NCBI GenBank assembly: GCA_944388035.1
Contig: CALXHF010000002.1
Coordinates: forward strand, 62,001-126,000
DNA: 64,000 bases
Source: an uncultured Clostridia bacterium
GTDB taxonomy: Bacteria > Bacillota > Clostridia > TANB77 > CAG-508
Reading direction: 5' to 3'
Position numbers and translations under genes: made by a program. The notes beneath the pieces were generated by a model. It worked only from the letters and a program-made list of their open reading frames with translations, had not been told where the DNA came from and searched no databases. The stretch's first letter is position 1. Each line of letters begins with the position of its first letter. Positions 53,875 to 62,390 of this stretch are shown here, piece by piece.

Positions 53875-54351
53875 ATGAATATAATGTTTATATGTACAGG
53901 AAATATTTGTAGGAGTGCAATGGCACATCATTTGTTAGAAAAAAAATTAAAAGATTTAAAAATAGAAAATGTAAGAGTATATTCTTGTGGAGTGACAGCT
54001 TATAATGGTGAAAAGTCTACTTGGGAAGCAATATATATTATGGAAAAATATTATGATGTGGATTTAAAAAATCATAGAGCAACAAATATTAAAAATTCCA
54101 ATATAGAAAATATGGACTTAATATTATGTGCAACGAAATATCATAAAGAAGATGTTTTAGAATTATATCCAAGTTTAAAAGGAAAAGTTTTTACAATGAA
54201 AGAATATGTGAATTATGATGAAGAAAATCATAATAAAATAGATATTAAAGACCCTTGGGGTTATGATAAAGAAACATATTTAGAGTGTGCAAAAGAAATA
54301 AGTAAATGTGTAGAATTATTAATAGAGAAAATGAAACAGAACTATTCCTAA
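53875..54351 (+). CDS. Low-molecular-weight protein tyrosine phosphatase
   Basis: The 158-residue protein has the P-loop CTGNICRSAMA (C-x5-R-S) at residues 7-17 and the acid motif DPWGYDKE in the distal part. Such phosphatases act on tyrosine or arginine phosphate in regulatory proteins (compare YwlE of Bacillus). AAAGTAGTAT with GGAGG in front. A terminator hairpin follows the stop. Confidence 0.9.
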   Translation: MNIMFICTGNICRSAMAHHLLEKKLKDLKIENVRVYSCGVTAYNGEKSTWEAIYIMEKYYDVDLKNHRATNIKNSNIENMDLILCATKYHKEDVLELYPSLKGKVFTMKEYVNYDEENHNKIDIKDPWGYDKETYLECAKEISKCVELLIEKMKQNYS

Positions 54352-54366
54352 AGGAGTAGTTTTTTT
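54341..54366 (+). terminator. Terminator after the LMW phosphatase
   Basis: ACTATTCC pairs with GGAGTAGT (one G-U), TTTTTT behind. Confidence 0.85.
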
Positions 54367-54452
54367 GTTAAAAACATTCGTGTTCGCTTGTAAAAGAATA
54401 TTAAAATTGGTATAATTAAAAAAGTCAAAAAAGTGAAAAAGGAATGGTAAAA

Positions 54453-56777
54453 ATGTCAGAAATATTAGATGGATTAAATGATAAACAATATGAAGCCGTA
54501 GTAAATACAGAAGGTCCTTGCTTGGTAATTGCAGGTGCTGGAAGCGGTAAAACAAAAGTATTAACACATAAAATAGCATATTTAATAAAAGAAAAAAATG
54601 TAAAACCTTGGAATATACTTGCAATAACTTTTACAAATAAAGCAGCAAATGAAATGAAAGAAAGAATAGTAAATTTAGTAGGAGATGTTGCAGGAGATAT
54701 TTGGATGGGAACATTTCACTCTATTTGTGTTAGAATATTAAGAAGATTTATAGATAGAATAGGTTTTGGAACATCTTTTATAATATTTGACACAACAGAC
54801 CAAAGAACATTAGTAAAAAACTGTTTAAGAGATTTAAATATAGATGATAAATTATTTAATGAAAGAGCAGTAATAGCAGAAATTAGTAATGCAAAAAATG
54901 AAATGTTAACACCAGAAATGTATAGAGCAAGAACAAATGGTGAGTTTAGAAAAGAAAAAATAGCAGATATATATGATTTATACCAAAAACGATTAAAAGA
55001 AAATAATGCAATAGATTTTGATGACATTATAAATTATACAATAGAAATATTACAAGAAAATGAAGATATTAGAGAATATTATTGTGATAAATTTAAATAT
55101 GTATTAGTAGATGAATACCAAGATACAAATAAATCACAATTTACATTAGTAACAATTTTAGCATCAAAATATAAAAACATAACGGTTGTTGGAGATAACG
55201 ACCAAGGAATATATTCATTTAGGGGAGCAGATATTTCAAATATATTAAACTTTGAAAAAGACTTTCCAGGAACAAAAATAATAAAACTAGAGCAAAATTA
55301 TCGTTGTACAGGAAACATATTAAAAGCGGCTAATAGCGTAATTTCAAACAATGAAGTAAAATACAAAAAAGAATTGTGGACTCAAAATGAGGAGGGAAAC
55401 TTACCAAAAGTATATCAAGCAGAAGATGAATATGATGAAGCAAGATACATTGTAGAACAAATAGAACATTTAAAAAGGGAAGAATATTATAAATATAATG
55501 ATTTTGCTGTTTTGTATAGGATGAACACACAATCAAGAGCAATAGAAGATATCTTAAGAAGAGAAAATATACCATATAAAATAATAGGTGGTCTAAAATT
55601 CTACGAAAGAAAAGAAATTAAAGATATTATTGCATATTTAAGATTAATACAAAACACAAATGACAATTTAAGTTTAAGAAGAATAATAAATGAACCAAAA
55701 CGTGGAATTGGAAAAACAAGTTTAGATAAAATAGAAACAATATCTAATGAAACAGGAATTCCTATGTATGAAATAATAAAAAGAGCAAATGAATTTGGTT
55801 TAAATAGAGTATTCTTAAATTCAAGAGAATTTATAAATGTAATTGAAGAATTAAAAGCTAAAAAAGATGATATGAATATTTCTGATTTAATAAAGGAAAT
55901 TTTAAGAAAATCAGGATACACAAAAGCCTTAGAAGACGAAAACACAATAGAAGCAGAAAACAGAATAGAAAACTTAGATGAGTTTTTAACAGTTGCAATA
56001 GAATTTGAAGAAGAAGAGGCAGAAAATGGACTAAGTCAGTTCTTAGAAGGAATAACATTATCTAGTGATATAGATGATTTAGATGAAGACGCAGATTATG
56101 TTACATTAATGACATTACATAGTGCAAAAGGACTAGAATTTCCAGTAGTATTTTTAGTAGGTATGGAAGAAGGAATATTCCCAGGATATAAATCAATATC
56201 AGAACCAAAAGAACTAGAAGAAGAAAGACGTTTATGTTATGTAGGAATAACAAGAGCAAAAGAATATCTATTTTTAACTTGTAGTAAACAAAGAACAATA
56301 TTTGGGTCAACAAGTTATAACCAAGTATCAAGATTTTTAGAAGAAATACCAGAAGAATTACTAGAAGGTTATGAAGAAGCTTTTGGAGGAACTTCAAATA
56401 AAGATAAAATGTTTGAAGACTCTAACTATAAATGGTCTTATGAAAATAATGGAAACGGAAAAGTAAAAAGTTATAAAATAGATACAAAAGAACCAGTTAT
56501 GGCAGCAAGTAAAGTAAATAGCAGTAATAACAATAACTTTATGTTTAGAACAGCGGAAAGTTTCTTAAGTAATTTAAATAAGAAGAAAAACAATACAACT
56601 GTAGATTTATCACAATATAAAGCAGGTATGAGGATATATCACAAAAAATTTGGTGAAGGAACAATAAATAATGTAGAGCCAGAAGAAGACGATTTAAAAG
56701 TGGACATTAACTTTGATAAGGTAGGACACAAAAGATTAATGGCTAAATTTGCTAATCTAGAAATAATAGATAATTAA
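54453..56777 (+). CDS. pcrA: ATP-dependent DNA helicase PcrA/UvrD
   Basis: The superfamily 1A helicase of about 774 residues has GLNDKQYEAV (Q motif), Walker A AGAGSGKTKVLT, TFTNKAANEM, VDEYQDTN, GDNDQGIYSFRGAD, the C-terminal TLMTLHSAKGLEFPVV and GITRAKEYL. A Tudor-like C-terminal end (MRIYHKKFGEGTINNVEP) is visible. ATG 54453 has AAGGA at 9 bases; ATG 54444 sits in that site. It acts in repair and replication-fork restart. Confidence 0.95.
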   Translation: MSEILDGLNDKQYEAVVNTEGPCLVIAGAGSGKTKVLTHKIAYLIKEKNVKPWNILAITFTNKAANEMKERIVNLVGDVAGDIWMGTFHSICVRILRRFIDRIGFGTSFIIFDTTDQRTLVKNCLRDLNIDDKLFNERAVIAEISNAKNEMLTPEMYRARTNGEFRKEKIADIYDLYQKRLKENNAIDFDDIINYTIEILQENEDIREYYCDKFKYVLVDEYQDTNKSQFTLVTILASKYKNITVVGDNDQGIYSFRGADISNILNFEKDFPGTKIIKLEQNYRCTGNILKAANSVISNNEVKYKKELWTQNEEGNLPKVYQAEDEYDEARYIVEQIEHLKREEYYKYNDFAVLYRMNTQSRAIEDILRRENIPYKIIGGLKFYERKEIKDIIAYLRLIQNTNDNLSLRRIINEPKRGIGKTSLDKIETISNETGIPMYEIIKRANEFGLNRVFLNSREFINVIEELKAKKDDMNISDLIKEILRKSGYTKALEDENTIEAENRIENLDEFLTVAIEFEEEEAENGLSQFLEGITLSSDIDDLDEDADYVTLMTLHSAKGLEFPVVFLVGMEEGIFPGYKSISEPKELEEERRLCYVGITRAKEYLFLTCSKQRTIFGSTSYNQVSRFLEEIPEELLEGYEEAFGGTSNKDKMFEDSNYKWSYENNGNGKVKSYKIDTKEPVMAASKVNSSNNNNFMFRTAESFLSNLNKKKNNTTVDLSQYKAGMRIYHKKFGEGTINNVEPEEDDLKVDINFDKVGHKRLMAKFANLEIIDN

Positions 56778-56809
56778 AATATATAAAACTAGAAAATAAA
56801 AAGGAAAAG

Positions 56810-57373
56810 ATGTGTATGGAAAAATTAATAGTAGATATGGATGATGTAATAACAGAAAATGGATTTATAAGAATAATAAATGAATTCTTAAATTCTAACT
56901 ATAAACCAGAAGATGCAGAAAGTTATTATATAAATGATTTAATACCAAAAGAAAAATTAGAAGAGTGGGTAAAATTCTATAAAGAAAAAAATGTATATGA
57001 CTATGTAAATTTAGTAGAAGGTGCAATAGAAGCATTAGAAAAATTAAATGAAAAATATGACTTGTATATTGCAACTGCATATGTATTTCGCGATGCACCA
57101 GAAGTTTCTGGAAAAACTTTAAATGATAAATATAATTATTTAATTAAAAATCTTCCTTTTATAGACCCACATAAATTCATATTTATTTCTAATAAAGAAT
57201 TACTAGAAGCAGACATTAGAATTGATGATAGCCCTAAAAAATTAGTAGGGAAAGCAAGACTTAAATTACTTTTTACAGCATATCATAATAAAGATATGAC
57301 AGATGAAGAGTTAAAAGAAAATAATTTTATAAGAGTAAATAGTTGGAAAGAAGTGGAAAAGATTTTGCTATAA
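56810..57373 (+). CDS. NT5C-like 5'(3')-deoxyribonucleotidase (HAD family)
   Basis: The 187-residue protein begins LIVDMDDVITENG, the DMDDV motif of the HAD nucleotidases, and has IATAYVFRDAPEVS and DIRIDDSPKKLVGKARLKLLFTAYHN further on. It would dephosphorylate deoxynucleotides in the cytoplasm. The starts at 56810 and 56816 are both possible. Ends at a strong terminator. Confidence 0.85.
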   Translation: MCMEKLIVDMDDVITENGFIRIINEFLNSNYKPEDAESYYINDLIPKEKLEEWVKFYKEKNVYDYVNLVEGAIEALEKLNEKYDLYIATAYVFRDAPEVSGKTLNDKYNYLIKNLPFIDPHKFIFISNKELLEADIRIDDSPKKLVGKARLKLLFTAYHNKDMTDEELKENNFIRVNSWKEVEKILL

Positions 57374-57384
57374 AATATTTAAAT

Positions 57385-57420
57385 AAAGTGTATTTTACAA
57401 TAAAATATACTTTATTTTTT
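57385..57420 (+). terminator. Terminator after the nucleotidase
   Basis: AAAGTGTATTTTA pairs with TAAAATATACTTT, T-run behind. Confidence 0.85.
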
Positions 57421-57482
57421 TGTATAAAAGAGAAAAAATTGGCAATAATAAAAATAAATTTTAATGAAAGGAATGATTTATT

Positions 57483-57674
57483 ATGCCAGATTTAAATCAA
57501 ATGGAATTACAACATTTAAGACATTTAATAGGAGCTCATGAAATAACATATCAAAAATTAAACACATATGCTTCTCAAGCAGTAGACCCACAAATAAAGC
57601 AAATGTTTACAAAATCAGCTCAAGATGCTTTAAATACAAAACAAAAATTGATGAGCTTTTTAGGAAATAACTAA
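57483..57674 (+). CDS. Small spore coat-like protein
   Basis: The 63-residue helical protein (LQHLRHLIGAHEITYQKLNTYA then IKQMFTKSAQDALNTKQKL) resembles the small coat proteins found next to CotF-type proteins in Clostridia. AAAGGA in front. The CotF gene follows 38 bases later. The family link is by pattern and context. Confidence 0.65.
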   Translation: MPDLNQMELQHLRHLIGAHEITYQKLNTYASQAVDPQIKQMFTKSAQDALNTKQKLMSFLGNN

Positions 57675-57712
57675 AATTAAATTCAAATTAAAATTTAAGG
57701 GAGGAAAAAATA

Positions 57713-57958
57713 ATGGACGAAAAAGTAATGGTAAATGATATTTTAGCAGGAGTAAAATCTGATTTAACTGCATATCAAACTGCTATTTCAGAGTGTGAGA
57801 ATATGCAATTAAGACAAACTTTCCAACAAATAAGAAATAATGATGAAAGTTTCCAATATGAATTGTTTAAAGTAGCACAAAGTAAAGGTTATTATATACC
57901 AGCACAAAAAGCTACAGTAACAGAGATAAATACTGTTAAAACAGAAATGCAAGGTTAG
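57713..57958 (+). CDS. Spore coat protein, CotF-like
   Basis: The 81-residue protein is a short CotF: MVNDILAGVKSDLTAYQTAISEC, the helix RQTFQQIRNNDESFQYELFKVAQSKGYY, then PAQKAT. Coat F domains are usual in small proteins of this size. GGGAGGAAA before the ATG. It forms a unit with the preceding coat-like gene. Confidence 0.82.
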   Translation: MDEKVMVNDILAGVKSDLTAYQTAISECENMQLRQTFQQIRNNDESFQYELFKVAQSKGYYIPAQKATVTEINTVKTEMQG

Positions 57959-58160
57959 AAGAAAAAAGTGTTTTCTATAAGAAATAGAAGGCACTTTCTT
58001 GGTTTATATAGAAAAAACGAGATAAAAAGAAGAAAAAAGAGATAAAGTGAAAAAAGATAAGAAAACCTACGGAAATTGGGTTTAGAATATCTTTGCAAAA
58101 AATGAAATATTACAATATGATTACAATGAAAAATAGGTGTGTACAAAGGAGAGAAAATTA

Positions 58161-59177
58161 ATGTTTAAAAAGATGTTAATTCATACTAAAAGAGGCATAA
58201 AATTTACAATTCTTTTTATAATAGCAGTTTTTCTAATTGTAGGGACAATAGCATTTTTATATAAACCAACATATAGTGTATTTATAAATGGAGAACAAGT
58301 TGGATATACAGAAGATAGGTCAGGACTTCAACATAGAATAAATGATTATGTGGAAAAAGGAGATGGAACAAATAGTAATGTTGCATTTGTCCAAGTAGAT
58401 AAATTACCAGAATATAAATTATGTTTGTTAAAAAAGGATGTTGTAGCAAATGATGATGAAATATTTAACAAAATAAAAGATACAGGAGTTACATATTATA
58501 GATATTATGCAATAACAGATAATAATGAAGAAAAAACATATGTAGGAACTTTTGAAGAAGCAGAAAAAGTTGTAAGTGATTTAAAAGCTAAAAATAGTTC
58601 AAATATAGAAAAAATAGCAATTGTAGAAAAATATGAAACAGAAATGAAAGATTTAGTAACTTCAGACGAAGCAGTAGCAAAATTATTTGTAGAGCCACCA
58701 AAAGTTGTAACAGTTGCTAAAAAAGGAACTTCAGCAAAATATGCCGCATCTGGAAGTGTTAATACAAAAGGAACAACATCTAGTGCTAAAGCAAATATTG
58801 GAATAACATTAATTAAACCAATATCAGGAGTAATAACATCAAGATTTGGAGCATCAAGTAGTATTAGAAGGTCAGCACATACGGGACTAGATATATCAGC
58901 ACCTAGCGGAACACCAATTAAAGCGGCTGCATCTGGAACAGTAACTTTTTCAGGATATAAAGGTTCTTATGGAAATATGTTAGTAATAAGCCATGGAAAT
59001 GGTGTTCAAACATATTATTGTCATTGTAGTAAATTATATGTGGGAACTGGTACACAAATATCACAAGGACAAACAATTGCAGCTGTAGGTAATACTGGAA
59101 ATTCAACAGGACCACACTTACACTTAGAAGTAAGAGTAAATGGTGTGGCATATAATCCACAAAATTATGTGTATTAA
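58161..59177 (+). CDS. M23 family peptidase with membrane anchor
   Basis: The protein of about 338 residues has a membrane helix (FTILFIIAVFLIVGTIAFLY), an extracytoplasmic linker region and a C-terminal LytM/M23 domain with HTGLDISAPSGTPIKAA (first metal His and Asp), GNGVQTYYCHCSKL and HLHLEVRVNG (HxH). It cuts peptidoglycan peptide bonds. In spore formers such anchored M23 proteins include SpoIIQ; the present one has extra N-terminal sequence (GYTEDRSGLQHRI). ATG 58161 with AAAGGAGAG. Confidence 0.88.
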   Translation: MFKKMLIHTKRGIKFTILFIIAVFLIVGTIAFLYKPTYSVFINGEQVGYTEDRSGLQHRINDYVEKGDGTNSNVAFVQVDKLPEYKLCLLKKDVVANDDEIFNKIKDTGVTYYRYYAITDNNEEKTYVGTFEEAEKVVSDLKAKNSSNIEKIAIVEKYETEMKDLVTSDEAVAKLFVEPPKVVTVAKKGTSAKYAASGSVNTKGTTSSAKANIGITLIKPISGVITSRFGASSSIRRSAHTGLDISAPSGTPIKAAASGTVTFSGYKGSYGNMLVISHGNGVQTYYCHCSKLYVGTGTQISQGQTIAAVGNTGNSTGPHLHLEVRVNGVAYNPQNYVY

Positions 59178-59187
59178 AAAATTTTTC

Positions 59188-59217
59188 TTGACAAATATAT
59201 ATAAATTATGGTAAACT
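59188..59217 (+). promoter_or_regulatory. Promoter of the methyltransferase operon
   Basis: TTGACA (59188-59193) and a weak TAAACT (59212-59217) with an 18-base spacer, directly upstream of the structured leader. Confidence 0.6.
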
Positions 59218-59231
59218 AAAAACATATTAAG

Positions 59232-59347
59232 AGTGTACCTAGGAAATTTCTGAGCGGTACAGAGTAACAAGAAGTTACTTACACTAGAAAAGTAAGGAAA
59301 CCTTACTTGAGGAGTCTTAAAATAAGATTTTTCAAGTGAGGTTTTTT
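59232..59347 (+). promoter_or_regulatory. Candidate riboswitch or attenuator leader
   Basis: A closing stem AGTGTA/TACACT (59232-59237 with 59280-59285) encloses AGTAAC/GTTACT (59263-59268 with 59274-59279) and a TGTACC/GGTACA alternative. Then AAGTAAGG/CCTTACTT (59290-59308) competes with a terminator CCTTACTTGA/TCAAGTGAGG (59301-59310 with 59332-59341) and six T. The shared CCTTACTT decides between on and off. Known riboswitch classes do not match by eye. Confidence 0.65.
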
Positions 59348-59368
59348 GTTTTAAAGGGGGAAAGTGGA

Positions 59369-60152
59369 ATGAGTAGAGTAGAAAAGATTTTAGAAAATTA
59401 TTATAGCAAAGGAAAAGAAAATAATAGATTAACAGAAGATAAAGCACATATGGTAGAATTTTTAACAACTGTAAGATATATAGATAAGTATTTAAAAAAT
59501 GGAGATAGAATTTTAGATATAGGAGCAGGAACAGGAATATATTCACTTTACTATGCTAAAAAAGGCTATAAAATAGATGCAATAGAATTAACAAATTCAA
59601 ATATAAAAGAATTTAAGAAAAACATTAAAAAAGAAATGAATATTGATGTGGAAAAAGGAAATGCTTTAGATTTAAGTAAGTATAGAGACAATACATTTGA
59701 TATAACATTATTACTTCGGACCAATATACCATTTATTTAGCGTAGAAGAAAAGAAGAAAGCAATTGAGGAAGCAATAAGAGTTACAAAAAAACAAGGAAA
59801 GATTTTTATTGCATATATAACAAATGAGGCTGTAATAATTACATATGGTCTAAAAAAAGGAAATATACTTAAATTAAAAGACGTTTGTGATGAAAATTAT
59901 AAAGTAAAAGAAATACCAGAAGAAATATTTTCAGTAAATTATGTGAAAGAATTTAATGAATTAATTAATAGTTTTTCAGTTAAAATATTAAATGAAGTAG
60001 CAGTAGAAGGTTTGTCGGAATATTTAATGGAATATATAAATGAATTATCAGAAGAAGAATATAAAATATGGCTAGATTACCATTTTAAGAATTGTGAAAG
60101 AAAAGATTTAATAGGTTATAGTAGTCACGTAATGTGCATATGTGAAAAATAG
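59369..60152 (+). CDS. SAM-dependent methyltransferase, read through a +1 shift at CGG
   Basis: The 260-residue class I methyltransferase has the SAM motif ILDIGAGTGIYSLYYA, acidic IDAIELTNSN and GNALDLSKY. At 59717 CTT is followed by CGG; dropping the C turns LLLR into LLLGPIYHLFSVEEK, with the G-P-x-Y-H-L motif usual in this group. Without the shift the protein stops six codons later. Substrate unknown. The candidate attenuator just upstream suggests regulation by a small molecule. Followed by a kinase and three acetyltransferase genes. Confidence 0.87.
59717..59719 (+). other. In-frame CGG, +1 shift site 8
   Basis: Codons CTT CGG; +1 reading gives GGA, restoring LLLGPIYHL. Confidence 0.8.
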
Positions 60153-60167
60153 ATAGGAGGAGTTTAT

Positions 60168-60731
60168 ATGGCAAAATTAGTATTAATAACAGGACCACAA
60201 GCAGTTGGTAAAATGACAGTTGGGCAAGAATTAACTAAAATAACAAATCTAAAATTATTCCATAACCATATGTCAATAGACTTAGTATCAAACTTTTTTA
60301 GCTATGGAACAGAAATGGGTAGAAAGTTAGTTACAAAAATTAGGATGGAAATATTAGAGGCAGTAGCTAAAAGTGATTTAGAAGGAATAATTTTTACAGT
60401 GGTAATGGCATATGATTGCGAGGAAGATGTAGAACAAATGGAGCAGATGAAAAAATTATTTAAAGAAAATAATGGAGAAGTTTATTATATAGAACTTCAA
60501 GCACCATTAGAAATAAGGTGGGAAAGAAATAAAACAGAAAATAGAAAAAAACATAAACCATCTAAAAGAGATGAAGAATTTAGTGAAAGGTTATTACTAA
60601 GGTCTGATATTACTTTTAGAACGGAGTCAGAAGAAGGAGAAGTTACAGAAAAAAACTATCTAAAAATAGATAATACAAATATATCAGCAAAAGATGTAGC
60701 AAAAATGATTAAAGAAAAATTTAAGTTATAA
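60168..60731 (+). CDS. P-loop kinase-like protein
   Basis: The 187-residue protein starts VLITGPQAVGKMTVGQELTK, a Walker A with Gly-Lys-Met-Thr, followed by FHNHMSIDLVSNFFS. It resembles small AAA_33/shikimate kinase-like phosphotransferases often found near acetyltransferases and antibiotic resistance genes in Firmicutes. Substrate not known. It starts 15 bases after the methyltransferase with AGGAGGAG, so it is in the same operon. Confidence 0.8.
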   Translation: MAKLVLITGPQAVGKMTVGQELTKITNLKLFHNHMSIDLVSNFFSYGTEMGRKLVTKIRMEILEAVAKSDLEGIIFTVVMAYDCEEDVEQMEQMKKLFKENNGEVYYIELQAPLEIRWERNKTENRKKHKPSKRDEEFSERLLLRSDITFRTESEEGEVTEKNYLKIDNTNISAKDVAKMIKEKFKL

Positions 60732-60738
60732 GGTTGTG

Positions 60739-61227
60739 ATGATTATGATTAGATATTATGAGAAAGAAGATATTAAGCAAATTGCAAAAATAATTGATGA
60801 AGATTGGAAAATAGCATACAAAGGGATAGTAGATGAAAATTATTTGAAAAATCTAAATTATAAAGATAGAGAAAAAAGGATAAAAGAAAAATATAAGAAA
60901 GAAAAATCAATTGTACATGTGGAAGATAATACTATTAAAGGTTATTGTAGATTTGGAGAAAATAGAGAAGGAGAAAAAATAGGAGAAATAATTGCTTTAT
61001 ATGTTAAAAATGAATTTAGAAGATGTGGAATAGGTGAAAAATTAGTAGAAAAAGCAAAAGAAATATTAAAAGAAAGAGGATATAAAGAAATGATTATTTG
61101 GTGCTTAAAAGAAAATAGAGCAGGAAGAAATTTCTATGAAAAACAAGAGGGTGTTTTAGGAAAAGAAAGAAAATTTAAAATAGGTGACAAAAATTATGAT
61201 GAAGTAAGTTATAAATATATATTATAG
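60739..61227 (+). CDS. GNAT family acetyltransferase
   Basis: The 162-residue GNAT protein starts IRYYEKEDIKQIAKI and has the acetyl-CoA motif YVKNEFRRCGIGEKLVEKAKEIL (only part is quoted), followed by WCLKENRAGRNFYEK, the usual C-terminal strand. Start at 60739 or 60745. It is the first of three GNAT genes in a row. Target unknown. Confidence 0.85.
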   Translation: MIMIRYYEKEDIKQIAKIIDEDWKIAYKGIVDENYLKNLNYKDREKRIKEKYKKEKSIVHVEDNTIKGYCRFGENREGEKIGEIIALYVKNEFRRCGIGEKLVEKAKEILKERGYKEMIIWCLKENRAGRNFYEKQEGVLGKERKFKIGDKNYDEVSYKYIL

Positions 61228-61230
61228 GAG

Positions 61231-61711
61231 ATGATGAAATTGGAAATTAGAAATGTAAAAAAAGAAGATGAAAAAGAAGTAATAAAAATATTGCTTGATA
61301 TGCAAAAATTACATATAAATGGAAGAAAAGATATTTTTAAAAAAGAAAATTCTAAAACAGCAAAAGAAGAGTTTTTAAGTATTTTAAATGATAATAAAAA
61401 AGAGATGGTTGTAGCAATAGACAAAAATGACAAAGTGAGAGGTTTATCCTATTGTTTCTTTTAGAACTATAGAAAACCATATAAATCTTAAAAATAGTAG
61501 AATTCTTATTGTAGAAAAAATAGGAGTAGATAAAAACTTTAGAAGAAATGGATATGGAAAAATTCTAATTAATAAAATAAAGAAAAAAGCTAAAAAAGAA
61601 AATTGTAATAGGATAGAACTTACTTGTTGGAGTTTTAATAAAAATGCAATTAAGTTTTATGAAAAAATGGGTATGAAAGTTCAAAAATCAACAATGGAAA
61701 TGAAAGTATAA
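61231..61711 (+). pseudogene. GNAT acetyltransferase gene with a frame break that is not CGG
   Basis: The N-terminal half ends in KVRGLSY; the rest (SFRTIENHINLKNSRIL, then FRRNGYGKILINK, then ELTCWSFNKNAIKFYEKMG) is in the +1 frame to a stop at 61709-61711. The break is near 61450-61458, probably an extra T in TATTGTTT. There is no CGG here, so it is either a true mutation or a base error. It serves as a contrast to the eight CGG sites. Start uncertain (61231, 61234 or TTG 61240, which has the best AGGAG spacing). Confidence 0.75.
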
Positions 61712-61723
61712 GGAGGAATTGTT

Positions 61724-62287
61724 ATGTATTTTAAAAAATTAGTAGGAGAAAATATATATTTATCACCAATTAGTGCAGAAGATGTGGAAAACTATACAAA
61801 TTGGCTAAATGATTTTGAAACGACGGACTATATTGGACAAAGTACGAAAATATATAGTGAAGAAAAGGAAAAGAAATTTTTAGAAAAGTTTGCAGAAGAA
61901 AGTAAAGATGTAAATTTAGGAATTGTAACTTTAAAAGATGATAAATTAATAGGAAATTGTGGACTTAAAAGTATAGATTATATAAATAGAACAGCAACAC
62001 TTGGAATATTTATTGGAAACAAGGAAGAGAGAAATAAAGGCTATGGAAAAGAGACTATAAGATTATTACTAGATTTTGGTTTTAACTATTTAAATTTAAA
62101 TGAGATAAAGTTAGATGTAATGGAATTTAATAAAAGAGCAATAAAGTGTTATGAAAAAGTAGGGTTTAAAGAATATGGTAAAAGAAGAAAATGCGTATAT
62201 TTAAATGGTAAGTATTATGATAAAATAAGTATGGATATTTTAAAAGCTGAATTTAAAGAAAGTTTTATAAAAAATAAAAATATATAA
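61724..62287 (+). CDS. RimJ/RimL-like GNAT acetyltransferase
   Basis: The 187-residue protein has ENIYLSPISAEDVENYTNWLND, GNCGLKSIDYINRTATLGIFIGN and the acetyl-CoA loop EERNKGYGKETIRLLLDFGFNYL (only parts quoted), then NKRAIKCYEKVGFKE. It is the third GNAT gene of the cluster. It ends at a strong terminator. AAGGAGG before the ATG. Confidence 0.87.
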   Translation: MYFKKLVGENIYLSPISAEDVENYTNWLNDFETTDYIGQSTKIYSEEKEKKFLEKFAEESKDVNLGIVTLKDDKLIGNCGLKSIDYINRTATLGIFIGNKEERNKGYGKETIRLLLDFGFNYLNLNEIKLDVMEFNKRAIKCYEKVGFKEYGKRRKCVYLNGKYYDKISMDILKAEFKESFIKNKNI

Positions 62288-62309
62288 AAGTCGGTAAATT
62301 CCGACTTTT
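62286..62309. terminator. Terminator of the methyltransferase/GNAT operon
   Basis: AAAAGTCGG and CCGACTTTT form a strong stem with a 6-base loop. Confidence 0.85.
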
Positions 62310-62346
62310 ATTATTTCTATAAATCAATAAGTTTTTTAAATATATA

Positions 62347-62375
62347 TTGACAAACACGAACAAAAATTCTATAAT
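62347..62375 (+). promoter_or_regulatory. Consensus promoter of dinB
   Basis: TTGACA (62347-62352), 17 bases, TATAAT (62370-62375). The spacer contains CGAACAAAAATTC, one base off a GAAC-N4-GTTC LexA-type site; a LexA link is only suggestive. Confidence 0.8.
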
Positions 62376-62390
62376 GAAATTGGTGATAAT

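Noticed and set aside
54361..54400. LexA-type box upstream of pcrA (CGTGTTCG)
   Set aside because: The half-site spacing does not fit the GAAC-N4-GTTC pattern.
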